A stretch of DNA of 53,889 nucleotides from contig CALMWK010000163.1 of assembly GCA_937873375.1 (NCBI GenBank), positions 1 through 53,889 on the forward strand, read 5' to 3'. This DNA is from Candidatus Bathyarchaeota archaeon (GTDB taxonomy: Archaea; Thermoproteota; Bathyarchaeia; Bathyarchaeales; Bathycorpusculaceae). Below, one piece after another: positions 39,175 through 48,823 of this stretch. The stretch's first letter is position 1. Each line of letters opens with the position of its first letter. A program made the translations under genes and the position numbers. The notes under the pieces were generated by a model. It worked only from the letters and a program-made list of their open reading frames with translations, ran no database searches and was not told the DNA's origin.

Positions 39175-39227
39175 AAAACCGCTTTACGGTTTTTGACCAG
39201 TCTTTGATAGATTTTTCATGTACCGAC

Positions 39228-41279
39228 TCATCGAGAGTCACGAATTCGCCCTTTAGTATACGGCACAAATTCTCTAATGCTTTCTATTGATGCTTTGCCC
39301 ACTTTGTCACGCTGCTCCTTTGGCAACTTTAGCATCAAAACCCGAAGAACCTGCCGCAGTAAATCCTTACCCGACAAATCACCTGGAACCAAAACTACAA
39401 ACGCCTTTGCCTTAGCTTTCACAGTATCCACTGGACCACCAATGAACCGCAACTCACCATCATCTTCAGCCACACCGACAGCTACCTGTAAAGGTGCACC
39501 GCGCATCCAACTCCGTTTGCCAGTCACCGCAAACGCGCCATGAGGCACAGACTCTCCTGAAGGACCACTTTTGCTGAGCTGATCAGGGTTTACCCAGTAA
39601 ACATCCGCTGATCCCATGCCTTCACGCCACGCCCTTGAAAAAGAGGCTGCAAATTCGCCAGCTTCGTGCAATGTTTGCTCGCCAACTTCTCTGCCTTCAG
39701 TCTTAACAACCACAAAAGGTGAACCAACAATTTCAGCATGGAAAACCACATCGTTAGATGCTGTATGTTTCTTGATTAGAACCTCGTTGCTAACTACGTC
39801 TTTGCCTGCAACCACCAAGAAATCTTCAGAGGATGTGAACCACCTGAACTTCTCAAACCACTCTTTACTTTCGACTCTGCGTTTGCTGAGTTCCTCTAGA
39901 ACTTCCGCAGGCTTGAGGCTTTTCAGGCGCTCTGCCTCGTTTAAGTCCGCTTGGATTTCAACCAATTGCTTCTGGGAGTGCTCAAGCGCTGCCAAAGCAC
40001 CAACCGACCGTTGCTTAGCCTTCTTACCACGGTCATAAAACTCGGCAGCATTCTCAAACAACGTCTTGCGCAAACCTAGACTAAACCGCAACCCATCAAC
40101 AAAAACGTTAATCGCTAAGTTCCGCGCGTCAAAAGAATCATATAAAGTAAACGGCGTTGTACCTGCACGTTCAGCAGCCACAACATACGCAATTACCGTA
40201 TCCCAGTCTTTTCCTTCCAGCTTTGCCCGGGAAAACAAACCCAGCAACTTTTGCAGCTCGTTAGAGTGCGCATAAATGACGTTGCCTATGGTTTTGTCCG
40301 CTTCAGTTTTCTCTTCAGATTCAGCTATTATCCGCTGTTGCTCAGCAATGACGCGTTTGAGCTTTTCCTCTTCGCGTTTTATGTCGCGTGTTTCGATTTT
40401 CGCTTTTGCCTTCTCAACACTCGTCGTTTTAACGTAAAACTCGTCCAACGCGCCGTAAAAACTGTCAAAAGCCTGAACCGCGAAGCCCTCGTAACGTTTA
40501 AGCCTAAAGGGAACAACATCCAAAAAGCCACCAGTTTCATCAAGAACTATGCAGGGTTCCAATTTCCCCGCTACAATAGGAGACAACAAGCTCTGCAGCG
40601 CCTCAAAAACTGCCTTCACGTCTACTTCTGTTAATGTGCTGCAAGCCTTGCGCTTATCAACGCCGGCTCTCAGGAGTAATTCTTCTGCATATGAACCACC
40701 GACACCCAAAAACCGCGCCAACGCCCTAACAACCTCAACGTCACCCACCTTCTTCAACGCATCAGCCAACTCGGTTTCGCTGACATTGAAGGGGTTCTTT
40801 CCACCTGACGGCGGAAGCACAAACACCTCACCTCGAATTATATTGCGGTCACGCATACGCTTGCAAATCAGCGCCTGCAAAATCGCACCCTTCTCGCTGA
40901 CTAAGATGACGTTGCCTTCGCCGAAAAGCTCCAAAATCAGCTTAAATGTGCCCTCAGAAGTCCTAAACGAGAACGCCACAACCCTCTCAAACCCATACTG
41001 CTCAACACCAACAAGCCAAGCACCCCGTAGGTACTTGCGCAACGCCATGCAAAACCCTGGCGGATTGTGAGGATTCTCGAGCGCATAACTTGTCAAGTGT
41101 AGCCGTCTGCCTGCTTCCAAAACCACGCGGATTGGCGGTTTGTTAGTTTTGTGTAGCTTTAGGGTGAAGGTTTTTGCGTCCATTTGGTAGATGTTGTTTA
41201 CGCGTGAATCCAAAATTTCGGCTTTTAGCTCTAGGATAACTGCTGCGATGTCAAAGCTGGCGAATTCTTTCTTGGGCAA
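39228..41279 (-). CDS. rqcH: NFACT / RqcH (NEMF/Rqc2-like) ribosome-associated protein
   Basis: FDIAAVILELKAEILDSRVNNIYQMDAKTFTLKLHK..NPPGFCMALRKYLRG..GKNPFNVS..WFTSSEDFLVVAGKDVVSNEVLIKKHTASNDVVFHAEIVGSPFVVVK; TTG start chosen at LPKKEFASF. Confidence 0.92.
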   Translation of the reverse strand: MPKKEFASFDIAAVILELKAEILDSRVNNIYQMDAKTFTLKLHKTNKPPIRVVLEAGRRLHLTSYALENPHNPPGFCMALRKYLRGAWLVGVEQYGFERVVAFSFRTSEGTFKLILELFGEGNVILVSEKGAILQALICKRMRDRNIIRGEVFVLPPSGGKNPFNVSETELADALKKVGDVEVVRALARFLGVGGSYAEELLLRAGVDKRKACSTLTEVDVKAVFEALQSLLSPIVAGKLEPCIVLDETGGFLDVVPFRLKRYEGFAVQAFDSFYGALDEFYVKTTSVEKAKAKIETRDIKREEEKLKRVIAEQQRIIAESEEKTEADKTIGNVIYAHSNELQKLLGLFSRAKLEGKDWDTVIAYVVAAERAGTTPFTLYDSFDARNLAINVFVDGLRFSLGLRKTLFENAAEFYDRGKKAKQRSVGALAALEHSQKQLVEIQADLNEAERLKSLKPAEVLEELSKRRVESKEWFEKFRWFTSSEDFLVVAGKDVVSNEVLIKKHTASNDVVFHAEIVGSPFVVVKTEGREVGEQTLHEAGEFAASFSRAWREGMGSADVYWVNPDQLSKSGPSGESVPHGAFAVTGKRSWMRGAPLQVAVGVAEDDGELRFIGGPVDTVKAKAKAFVVLVPGDLSGKDLLRQVLRVLMLKLPKEQRDKVGKASIESIREFVPYTKGRIRDSR

Positions 41280-41444
41280 GGGTGCTACACCTGTTCTGAC
41301 TGATAATAGATTTTGAAGATTATAAACAACCCGAACCCAAACAGAAAAAACCCTGCAAGAAACAGTTAAATAACCACAAAGAGTGAAAATAATAGAAGTT
41401 TTAAGCCTGCTTTTAGCTTCAAAAATTGGTGAGGCGCAAGAAAA

Positions 41445-42047
41445 ATGCAATGTGAAGAATTCAGAATTCAACTTCATAAACCCAGCGTGAATGAACGCTT
41501 GTTCTTTCTCTTGTCGGGAGCCATCCTGAGTGTACCTTTAACGCTCTTCATCGACCAGTACGTAACTATTTTACTATCAGGATTATCCACGTTCTACGCC
41601 AGTGCTATTTCTATAGCGGTTTTTGCTCCCTTAATAGAAGAGTTCTCAAAAGCGTACCCCCTTTTCTACCGCCACGGGGAAACGCAACGTTCCATATTTG
41701 GTTTAGCGCTGTTTGTAGGTTTAGGATTTGGCGTCGTCGAATTTCTCACATATATTTTTGCCCTTGGAGTGTCGCCGATTCAGAGAATTCCGGGACTTTT
41801 TTTCCACCCAGCCAGCACAGCTATAACCGCATACGGGATAGCAACAAAACGACCGGTGCATTACTATCTGGTTGCTGTGGCGCTTCATTTTGGCACCAAC
41901 TTTTTTGCAGTCCTGAACGTTTCAGCGGTGCCCAGCGCTTTGGTTGTCATAGCAACGGTTTACTTAGCATACCAGCTATATAGAAAAAGTGAGGCAAAAT
42001 TCATAGACCAACCAGCGCTGGTTGGACGCAAGGACAACTCGCAATAA
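41445..42047 (+). CDS. PrsW-like intramembrane protease family protein
   Basis: APLIEEFSKAYPLFY...GFGVVEFLTY...FFHPASTAITAYG...ALHFGTNFF: EExxK, E, HPxxT and H motifs. Confidence 0.8.
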   Translation: MQCEEFRIQLHKPSVNERLFFLLSGAILSVPLTLFIDQYVTILLSGLSTFYASAISIAVFAPLIEEFSKAYPLFYRHGETQRSIFGLALFVGLGFGVVEFLTYIFALGVSPIQRIPGLFFHPASTAITAYGIATKRPVHYYLVAVALHFGTNFFAVLNVSAVPSALVVIATVYLAYQLYRKSEAKFIDQPALVGRKDNSQ

Positions 42048-42124
42048 GAGGGCTACTCAGTGTACAGTAACGGTTTATTAACTAGGCAACTTTTTAATGT
42101 AGTTTCAAAATATACCTAACAGGT

Positions 42125-42463
42125 TTGAACGCGTTGAATATACTAACAAAGATTTACTGGTTGCGAGTAGCTTTGGGCGCCATTGCAGGTTTGGTGAGCG
42201 CCTGCATCCCCATTATAGCGAACTCAGTCACAGGTATTTCACTGACAGCACAGATGAGTGAACTTAACACGCTGCTGAACGGCATAACGGTAGCCTTACT
42301 CATTTACTTGGTATCATTTTGGGTTTTGAAGTCTAAATATGCCGCGCAAGTGGAGAAGCCATCCAAAATCATGAGCATGGGCATATTCATTTACTTCTTC
42401 ACATGGCTAGTAGTCATGGTACTGATACTAAGCGTAATCATTGGACCTGTACCAATCGTGTAA
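42125..42463 (+). CDS. small membrane protein (about 3-4 TM)
   Basis: 112-aa hydrophobic ORF; GTTGA-type TTG start. Confidence 0.6.
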   Translation: MNALNILTKIYWLRVALGAIAGLVSACIPIIANSVTGISLTAQMSELNTLLNGITVALLIYLVSFWVLKSKYAAQVEKPSKIMSMGIFIYFFTWLVVMVLILSVIIGPVPIV

Positions 42464-42492
42464 GGCAGCTTCCATTTTCTTCTCGGCTGTTA

Positions 42493-42966
42493 TTATTCCT
42501 CTTCTGCGTCAGCCAATTTTTTCTTCAGAAAATTAGCAATAGTCGCTTGGCTTTTGTCGCTTCTCAAAGTTTCCAAACGCTCTTTTTCAGCTGCCACGTT
42601 AGCCGCAGTGCTGTTCTGTTGAGTTGGGACTTCAAGTCTGGTGAGAACGCGCATGCAATCTGACCAAGCGGAGAAGTATCCGCGGTCAAAGTCGCCGTGT
42701 AATCCGTTTCGGGTGTGGTCTAAAAATTCTCGTCTGTAGCCGTGCAGGGTGGGTTTGTCGGTTAGGTCCAGTTTGGCAAAGAAGGAGTAGTTGTCATTGT
42801 TTTTCTGGGAGAGGTACATTCCGTATAGTGCGCGGAAGTAGCCTCTGTTCCACTCGGTTTTGGGCATTTTTTGTTTGACGCGTTCCAACTCGCGTTCGCC
42901 TTCAGTGAACTGCCTGCCCGCTATGAGTTGGAAGTATCGGGTTACTAGTGCTTGAGGTATGGGCAT
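42493..42966 (-). CDS. conserved hypothetical protein adjacent to radA
   Basis: 157-aa ORF, 2 nt from radA, same strand. Confidence 0.7.
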   Translation of the reverse strand: MPIPQALVTRYFQLIAGRQFTEGERELERVKQKMPKTEWNRGYFRALYGMYLSQKNNDNYSFFAKLDLTDKPTLHGYRREFLDHTRNGLHGDFDRGYFSAWSDCMRVLTRLEVPTQQNSTAANVAAEKERLETLRSDKSQATIANFLKKKLADAEEE

Positions 42967-42968
42967 GT

Positions 42969-44024
42969 TTAACGACCACGTGTCTTTGCGGCTTTCTCTT
43001 CTTCAGTTACATCTTCTATTCCGTTTTCTGTTACTTTAAGTATTTCCTCGCCTTCAGGCAGATACGGGCTTGAAACCAAGCGGGCGATGCGTACTGGACC
43101 ATGTGAAGCTCTTCTGAGGTAGATGCGGGTGTGGCTGGTGTGTCCGACAATGTGCCCGCCGATGGGGTGTGTCGCGTCTCCGAAGAATTGGTCGGGTTTA
43201 GCCATGACTTGGTTTGTTACAACGGCTACGGTGTTGAAGGCTCTTGCCAGAGCAATAAGTTTGTGCATGTGTTTGTTTAACTTCTGCTGGCGTGATGCCA
43301 ACATTTCCCGTCCAATGTATTCACTTCTGAAGTGGGCGGTTAAGGAGTCTACGATTATTATTTTTATGTTGTTTGCCTTGATTATTTCGTCTGCGTTCTC
43401 TAAAAGAAACATCTGATGGTCTGAAGTGTAGGCTTCAGCGTAAATGATGTTTTTAACCACCTGTTCAGGGTCAAGACCCAAATGCTTAGCCATCTGGATA
43501 ATTCGCTCCAGCCTGAAGGTGTTCTCAGTATCCACATACAACGCGCCACCGTTTAATCCTCCACGTTCTGGAGGTAGTTGCACGTTCACGCAGAGTTGGT
43601 GACAAAATTGGCTTTTTCCACTGCCGAATTCGCCGTAGAACTCAGTTATGGTTTGTGTTTCTAATCCCCCATCAACCATTTTGTCCACTGCTTTGCTGCC
43701 TGTTGTCAGTCGCAAAACGGTTTGGCGCATTTTGTAAAGTTCGTCTGCGCGTACGAAATTTATGCCTATAGCGGAGCGTGCGGCACCAATTATTTGGAAA
43801 GCTTTCTTTTCGCTGACGCCTACAGGTTCGAGTTCGCGTGATGTAGCCATCGCTAGTGACTCGACGGTGTGGTAGCCGAGGTCGCGTAGTTTTTGTGATG
43901 TTGCTGGACCAACTCCTGGAAGGTCTTCGATGAATTTGTACTCTGATTTTTTGGGCTCGGTTTCTTTTTCTTTTTCGGCTTCTTTTGTTTTTGTTTGTTC
44001 TTCGATGGGTGTGTCTTCTGACAT
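42969..44024 (-). CDS. radA: DNA repair and recombination protein RadA
   Basis: HhH EDLPGVGPATSQKLRDLGYHTVESLA; Walker A GEFGSGKSQ; IIIVDSLTAHFRSEYIGRE; NQVMAKPDQFFGDATHPIGGHIVGHTSHTRIYLR. Confidence 0.97.
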   Translation of the reverse strand: MSEDTPIEEQTKTKEAEKEKETEPKKSEYKFIEDLPGVGPATSQKLRDLGYHTVESLAMATSRELEPVGVSEKKAFQIIGAARSAIGINFVRADELYKMRQTVLRLTTGSKAVDKMVDGGLETQTITEFYGEFGSGKSQFCHQLCVNVQLPPERGGLNGGALYVDTENTFRLERIIQMAKHLGLDPEQVVKNIIYAEAYTSDHQMFLLENADEIIKANNIKIIIVDSLTAHFRSEYIGREMLASRQQKLNKHMHKLIALARAFNTVAVVTNQVMAKPDQFFGDATHPIGGHIVGHTSHTRIYLRRASHGPVRIARLVSSPYLPEGEEILKVTENGIEDVTEEEKAAKTRGR

Positions 44025-44208
44025 GGTGTTCTCACTTTTCTGCGTGTACTTTGTGGGTTAAGTGGCGTTAAGGTGTATTTAAAACACGCGAAGATTGTGC
44101 TGTTTTGGTCTGCGGAGGGGTAAGTTAAAGTGAACGTGTTGGGCATGCCAAGGTATAAGTACGATTTGCCATGTATAGAAAAAGTGGCTGACGAAGTGGG
44201 ATTAAGCG

Positions 44209-45099
44209 TTGAAGCAAACAGATAGTATTGTGGAAAATGTGGCTTTCAATCTTGTTAAGCAGGCGGTGGTTTACTTGCCAGACGACGTTAAAGCTTCTTT
44301 ACGCAAAGCTTACGCTGAAGAAACAAGTGAAGCGGGTAAAACGCAGTTGAAAACTATCTTGGATAACCTTGCTTTAGCCGAGAAACATGAAGCGCCCATT
44401 TGTCAGGACACGGGAACTTTTGTTTTCTACGTTAAAGCGGGTGCAGATTTTGAGGGGCTGGACTGTGTAGAAGAAGCACTAACAAATGCGACACGGAAAG
44501 CCACGTTTGAGGTGCCGCTTAGACCTAACGCTGTGCATCCGTTTACTCAGAAGAACAGCGGAGACAACACTGGAAAGGGTATACCGCAGGTGCATTGGGA
44601 ACTTGTTTCAGGCGACAGCTTGGAATTGACTGTGTTGGCGAAGGGTGGTGGTTCCGAGAACGTTTCTGTTTTGGGTATGCTGAATCCAAGTGAAGGCTTG
44701 CAGGGGCTGAAGCGCTTGGTTGTTGATGCGGTAATTAAGGCAGGTGCGCAACCTTGTCCACCTACGATTCTGGGCGTTGGCGTTGGAGGTGGAGCGGATG
44801 CAGCTTTGAGTTTGGCAAAAAAAGCCTTGCTTAAACCCCTAGACGAAGCTAATGAGGAGGCTGAAATTGCAGGGTTGGAGCGGGAAATTCTGGAAGCCGC
44901 AAACATGACGGGCATTGGTCCAATGGGGTTGGGTGGAAAAACGACGGTGTTGGGCGTGCATGTTGATTGGGCGTTTAGGCATCCTGCGTCTTTCCCTGTG
45001 GCGGTTGTGTTCAACTGCTGGGCTGCTAGGCGTGCTTCTGCAAAAATAAACGCCGATGGTTCTGTTGAATATTTGACTCATAAGAAGAGACCACGGTGA
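44209..45099 (+). CDS. class I fumarate hydratase alpha subunit
   Basis: APICQDTGTFVFYVKAG...LRPNAVHPFTQKNSGDNTGKGIPQVHWELV...GPMGLGGKTTVLGVHVDWAFRHPAS; TTG start. Confidence 0.93.
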   Translation: MKQTDSIVENVAFNLVKQAVVYLPDDVKASLRKAYAEETSEAGKTQLKTILDNLALAEKHEAPICQDTGTFVFYVKAGADFEGLDCVEEALTNATRKATFEVPLRPNAVHPFTQKNSGDNTGKGIPQVHWELVSGDSLELTVLAKGGGSENVSVLGMLNPSEGLQGLKRLVVDAVIKAGAQPCPPTILGVGVGGGADAALSLAKKALLKPLDEANEEAEIAGLEREILEAANMTGIGPMGLGGKTTVLGVHVDWAFRHPASFPVAVVFNCWAARRASAKINADGSVEYLTHKKRPR

Positions 45100-45106
45100 A
45101 AAGTGG

Positions 45107-45712
45107 ATGGCAACGTACAGGTTAAAAACGCCCATTTCGGAAGCGCAAATTCGCAAACTCGAAGTTAACGATGTGGTTTACCTCTCTGGAACTGTGGTTA
45201 CTGCGCGTGACCAAGCGCACAGGCGAGCAATAGAGTTACTTCAAAAGGGCAAAGCGTTGCCAGTTAACCTTGAGGGTTTAGCGGTTTTCCATTGTGGTCC
45301 CGTAATGAAAAAAGAAAATGACAGTTGGGTTGCGGTTGCTGCCGGTCCAACAACGAGCACACGGATGGAAATGGTTGAAGACGAATTCATAAAGGGCTCC
45401 AAAGTGCGCGTGGTAATCGGCAAAGGTGGCATGGGCAAACGAACATCAGCTGCCATGGTGAAGTATGGTGCGGTTTACTGCGCTTTTACTGGTGGTGCGG
45501 CGGTTTTGGCTGCCAAAGCCATAAAACACGTTAAAGGTGTTGAATGGTTGGATTTGGGCATGCCTGAAGCGTTGTGGATTCTTGAGGTGGACGAGTTTGG
45601 TCCTTTGGTGGTTGCCATTGACTCTTGTGGACGCAACTTGTTTTTGGATGTTGCAAAGAAAGTTGAGGCGAACCGGCAGAGGATTTATAGAAAACTCGGT
45701 TTCCAGCCCTGA
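45107..45712 (+). CDS. class I fumarate hydratase beta subunit
   Basis: LSGTVVTARDQAHRRAIELL..VFHCGPVM..AAGPTTSTRMEM..VIGKGGMGKRT..DLGMPEALWILEV. Confidence 0.95.
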   Translation: MATYRLKTPISEAQIRKLEVNDVVYLSGTVVTARDQAHRRAIELLQKGKALPVNLEGLAVFHCGPVMKKENDSWVAVAAGPTTSTRMEMVEDEFIKGSKVRVVIGKGGMGKRTSAAMVKYGAVYCAFTGGAAVLAAKAIKHVKGVEWLDLGMPEALWILEVDEFGPLVVAIDSCGRNLFLDVAKKVEANRQRIYRKLGFQP

Positions 45713-45739
45713 CTGGGTAACTGTTGTGCTCTTTTTTGT

Positions 45740-45764
45740 CTATACCCCCCTCTATTTGTAGATT
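45740..45764 (+). repeat. Dispersed TATA/C-run core motif, copy 5
   Basis: CTATACCCCCCTCTATTTGTAGATT, matching the other copies. Confidence 0.6.
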
Positions 45765-45924
45765 AAAGGGAGCCGTGAACTTTGGGTTCTTTGGATTCGG
45801 TCTTAGGGAGGCAACTACGACTCGGAGCTTTTCTTTTTTTTAAGCCACCCAATTTTCATCGCGCTTTATGCGTGGAAAGTTATAAATTAGTAAAGTTCCC
45901 CTGTGAAACAGCAGTTGAGCGGTC

Positions 45925-46104
45925 ATGACAATTGAGCCTGTGAAATCTGCTGATGAAAATAAAACAGTGACGAAGTTGCCCTGCGGATGCATATATCAAG
46001 ACAAAGGCTGGATATTGACACGAATAAACGAATGCGAAAAGCACAGGCGTAGACGAACAACTAAACGTCCTTACAGACCGAAAGCTGAATGCGTCAGACC
46101 CTAA
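45925..46104 (+). CDS. small protein (59 aa), not in ORF track
   Basis: MTIEPVKSADENKTVTKLPCGCIYQDKGWILTRINECEKHRRRRTTKRPYRPKAECVRP*; CxC plus two Cys, basic C-terminus. Confidence 0.55.
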   Translation: MTIEPVKSADENKTVTKLPCGCIYQDKGWILTRINECEKHRRRRTTKRPYRPKAECVRP

Positions 46105-46207
46105 GACGCACAGTCCACTGCTTAGGGCTAAATGGATAGCCTTGGAGTTTAATCTCTTAGAGTTTGTCTGCTAATATAATCGCAGATGAAGATTTTTGAG
46201 GCCTACT

Positions 46208-46609
46208 TTAGACGGAGATGGCGCTGGTTTTCTTTGGAAAACTGGAACCAGACATACTTATGGTTGCGGCTTCAATTTTGACTTTGGTTTCGGATGCCAT
46301 TGTTCTGCAGATCAGGTTCAGTGAGCCTTCGGTAAAATTCAGCACTGTTTGCCCCTCAGTTGTGAGGGCGTATACTTTGCGGGGGCGCTCGGTATCCATG
46401 TTCCATTCGCTTTTAACGTAACCTTTCTTCTCAAGAGAATTCATTAAAGGATAAATTGTGCTGGGTCCGAAGTAGACACCGAAGTTCTTGCGGATTTTGG
46501 TGATTACTTGGTAGCCGTGCATGGGTTGGGCATCAAGGAATTGAAGGATTATCATGTCTAGCAGGCCTTTGGTGAGTTTGGTTTGGATTTCCTTTTGGAA
46601 GTTTGCCAT
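46208..46609 (-). CDS. PadR-family transcriptional regulator
   Basis: MANFQKEIQTKLTKGLLDMIILQFLDAQPMHGYQVITKIRKNFGVYFGPSTIYPLMNSLEKKGYVKSEW; start moved from 46651 to MANFQ. Confidence 0.93.
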   Translation of the reverse strand: MANFQKEIQTKLTKGLLDMIILQFLDAQPMHGYQVITKIRKNFGVYFGPSTIYPLMNSLEKKGYVKSEWNMDTERPRKVYALTTEGQTVLNFTEGSLNLICRTMASETKVKIEAATISMSGSSFPKKTSAISV

Positions 46610-46636
46610 TTTTCTTTGTTCCTTGTGTTGTTGTGT

Positions 46637-46670
46637 TGTACAGATGTACAATATGTCTTTCCTTAGACAT
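46637..46670. promoter_or_regulatory. Putative PadR operator region: TGTACA-GA-TGTACA and ATGTCT-TTCCTT-AGACAT
   Basis: Two adjacent inverted repeats just upstream of the padR start. Confidence 0.5.
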
Positions 46671-46857
46671 ATCTTATGACTTCATACGCAGCAAACACGC
46701 ATATAAACCTTAACACATACCGAGAGCATATTGAACATTCCTGAATCAGGTATCAACACTGTTGATTAATGTTGTAGGTTCAGATTCTGAGGCGGAAAAG
46801 TGTGGTGTTGGGAACTGTTCAACACATAAACAGTAAACGATTAAAACATGTGTAAAT

Positions 46858-47271
46858 CTAGGCGTGCATGAAGCGGCGGAGACTTTCAACATAAGCTACG
46901 AAAAATAAACGGTTTTTTCTGGGGTGAAACTTGAAGCTTGGTGTCTTGTTGTGAAGTTGTTGCATTATACGTACTTCAAGCACCAGTGTGCCTTTTCCAA
47001 AGAGAGCTTCTAGTGCGACCGCGAACCCAGCAACATCATACGGGATTGTTTCTCTATTGAGGCCATAGGTGTTCTCTAAATGGTGATAGATTGCTTGTTT
47101 GCATGATTTGCCCAACAAAGAAAACGTTGTGTCCACGGATTCGAGAAATGTCGCTTCAAAAGTGCGTGTTTTTTTGTGGTCGAGGTTTATTTCGAATGTT
47201 GGTTGCAGTTCGGTTTTGAGGGTCATGGTTTGGTCCTTCTGTATTTTGTTGAAAGTGTTTACGTGTACCAC
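46858..47271 (-). CDS. hypothetical protein
   Basis: 137-aa ORF, possibly starting at the internal MTLKTELQP; no confident family. Confidence 0.6.
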   Translation of the reverse strand: MVHVNTFNKIQKDQTMTLKTELQPTFEINLDHKKTRTFEATFLESVDTTFSLLGKSCKQAIYHHLENTYGLNRETIPYDVAGFAVALEALFGKGTLVLEVRIMQQLHNKTPSFKFHPRKNRLFFVAYVESLRRFMHA

Positions 47272-47456
47272 GTTGATACAGGCAGAATAGGCGTATCGTA
47301 AATCGCAATATAATGGTTGTTATGGGCTTTGATATATTCCGAAAACTGATATATGTACACAGACCAGCCTAACAAGAAAACCCTAAAGCCAAGGCTACAG
47401 TTGATTAAAATAAGTAAGTAACTCATCTTGTACATGTAAACGCTGAAGGCAGGTTT

Positions 47457-48224
47457 TTGGATTTGAAGTTAAGTTTGTCCAACGGCATCTTCTCCAAGCA
47501 GCCTTTAGGCGAAAACATCGCAGCAATCAGTCGATTGGGTTTTTCGAATTTAGAGTTCAACATGAAAAGCGTTGAAGAAAGCGACGAAGATTCTGTGTGT
47601 GTCGCCAAAAAACTCATTGGCAGCCACGGGTTGCGGTGCCTTACGGTTCACGCTGCCAGTCTGCATGTAAAGGATGAGGTTGAAGTGCCCAAAGCAGTCT
47701 ACTACGTGAAAGTCTCAGCGGATTTCGCCCATAAACTCTCAGCGCCCGTCATGGTGGTTCACTCCAACGTTTCCCGCAGACTAACTGAAAACCTAAGGCA
47801 CAAGTTCCTCAAAGAGATTTTTGGTGCACTGAACCCGTACGCAGCGAAGTTAGGTGTCAAGTTAGCTTTGGAGAACCTTTCGTATGCGTCCAGCGGTTAT
47901 GGCAAAAACGTGTGTGAGCTTGAAGAAATCCTTAGCGTAATTGACGGTTGTGACATGGGGGTAACTATTGATTTTTGCCATGCTGAAGCCACCGGACAAA
48001 CCTTCCAGCTTCTCGAGAAATACAAAGACATGCTCTGTGACGTCCACATAAGTAACCGAGCCCATAAGCCGTTCATGGAGGAAACTCCGAACTTGGTTGC
48101 GTTCCTTGCAAAACTCAGTGAATATGGGTACCGTGGGCCTTTAACGCTTGAGCTAAACCAGAAATGTACAGCGAAGGAAATTCTGAAAAACAAGGCGATT
48201 CTTGAAAAAATCCTGAGCAGATAG
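47457..48224 (+). CDS. sugar phosphate isomerase/epimerase-like TIM barrel (AP endonuclease 2 family)
   Basis: LTVHAASLHVKDEVEVPKAVYYVKVSADFAHKLSAPVMVVHSN...GVKLALENLSY...MGVTIDFCHAEATG...DVHISNRAH...GPLTLEL. Confidence 0.88.
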   Translation: MDLKLSLSNGIFSKQPLGENIAAISRLGFSNLEFNMKSVEESDEDSVCVAKKLIGSHGLRCLTVHAASLHVKDEVEVPKAVYYVKVSADFAHKLSAPVMVVHSNVSRRLTENLRHKFLKEIFGALNPYAAKLGVKLALENLSYASSGYGKNVCELEEILSVIDGCDMGVTIDFCHAEATGQTFQLLEKYKDMLCDVHISNRAHKPFMEETPNLVAFLAKLSEYGYRGPLTLELNQKCTAKEILKNKAILEKILSR

Positions 48225-48284
48225 CGGTAAACTTTTTCAGGAGCCAACAACTCAAGTTTACATGGTTGTGTTGGAGGTGAATGC

Positions 48285-48428
48285 ATGACTAATGTTGGAG
48301 AACTCTACCTTTGTAAAATATGTGGGAACTCGGTGGAGGTTGTTGCTGCTGGAGCTGGAAAGTTGGTTTGTTGTGGGCAGCCTATGGAACTCATCGGTAA
48401 CGTAGATGACGAAGAAAAAACAAGCTGA
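48285..48428 (+). CDS. desulforedoxin-domain protein (47 aa), not in ORF track
   Basis: MTNVGELYLCKICGNSVEVVAAGAGKLVCCGQPMELIGNVDDEEKTS*: CxxC...CC pattern of the desulfoferrodoxin N-terminal domain. Confidence 0.88.
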   Translation: MTNVGELYLCKICGNSVEVVAAGAGKLVCCGQPMELIGNVDDEEKTS

Positions 48429-48489
48429 CCTCATTAAGAGACCCGCAAGATTAATCATTGCCCACGCGGTTATTAGTAAGGGATTTAAG

Positions 48490-48750
48490 ATGAAGCCTAA
48501 AGTAACAAAACCCTCTCCGAAAGAGAAGCAGGAAGCTGAATCGTGGCCTATCTGGGAAAAAGAAGAGTCCATTTTCCCATGGGAATACGACGAAAAAGAA
48601 ACCTGCCTAATCCTCAAAGGCAAAGCCGCAGTTAAATGCCCAGAAGGAACGGTTGAGTTCGGTGCAGGCGACTATGTGGTGTTCCCCGTAGGACTCAAGT
48701 GCACGTGGGAAATTAAAGAGAAAATCAAGAAACACTACAACTTCGGCTAA
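48490..48750 (+). CDS. cupin-domain protein
   Basis: MKPKVTKPSPKEKQEAESWPIWEKEESIFPWEYDEKETCLILKGKAAVKCPEGTVEFGAGDYVVFPVGLKCTWEIKEKIKKHYNFG. Confidence 0.88.
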   Translation: MKPKVTKPSPKEKQEAESWPIWEKEESIFPWEYDEKETCLILKGKAAVKCPEGTVEFGAGDYVVFPVGLKCTWEIKEKIKKHYNFG

Positions 48751-48823
48751 AAGCACCATTCTTTTTTACTCCAAACATTCCAAGAGCTTAACTGTTCGCT
48801 TATCAAATATTGCAGAAGGTTGA

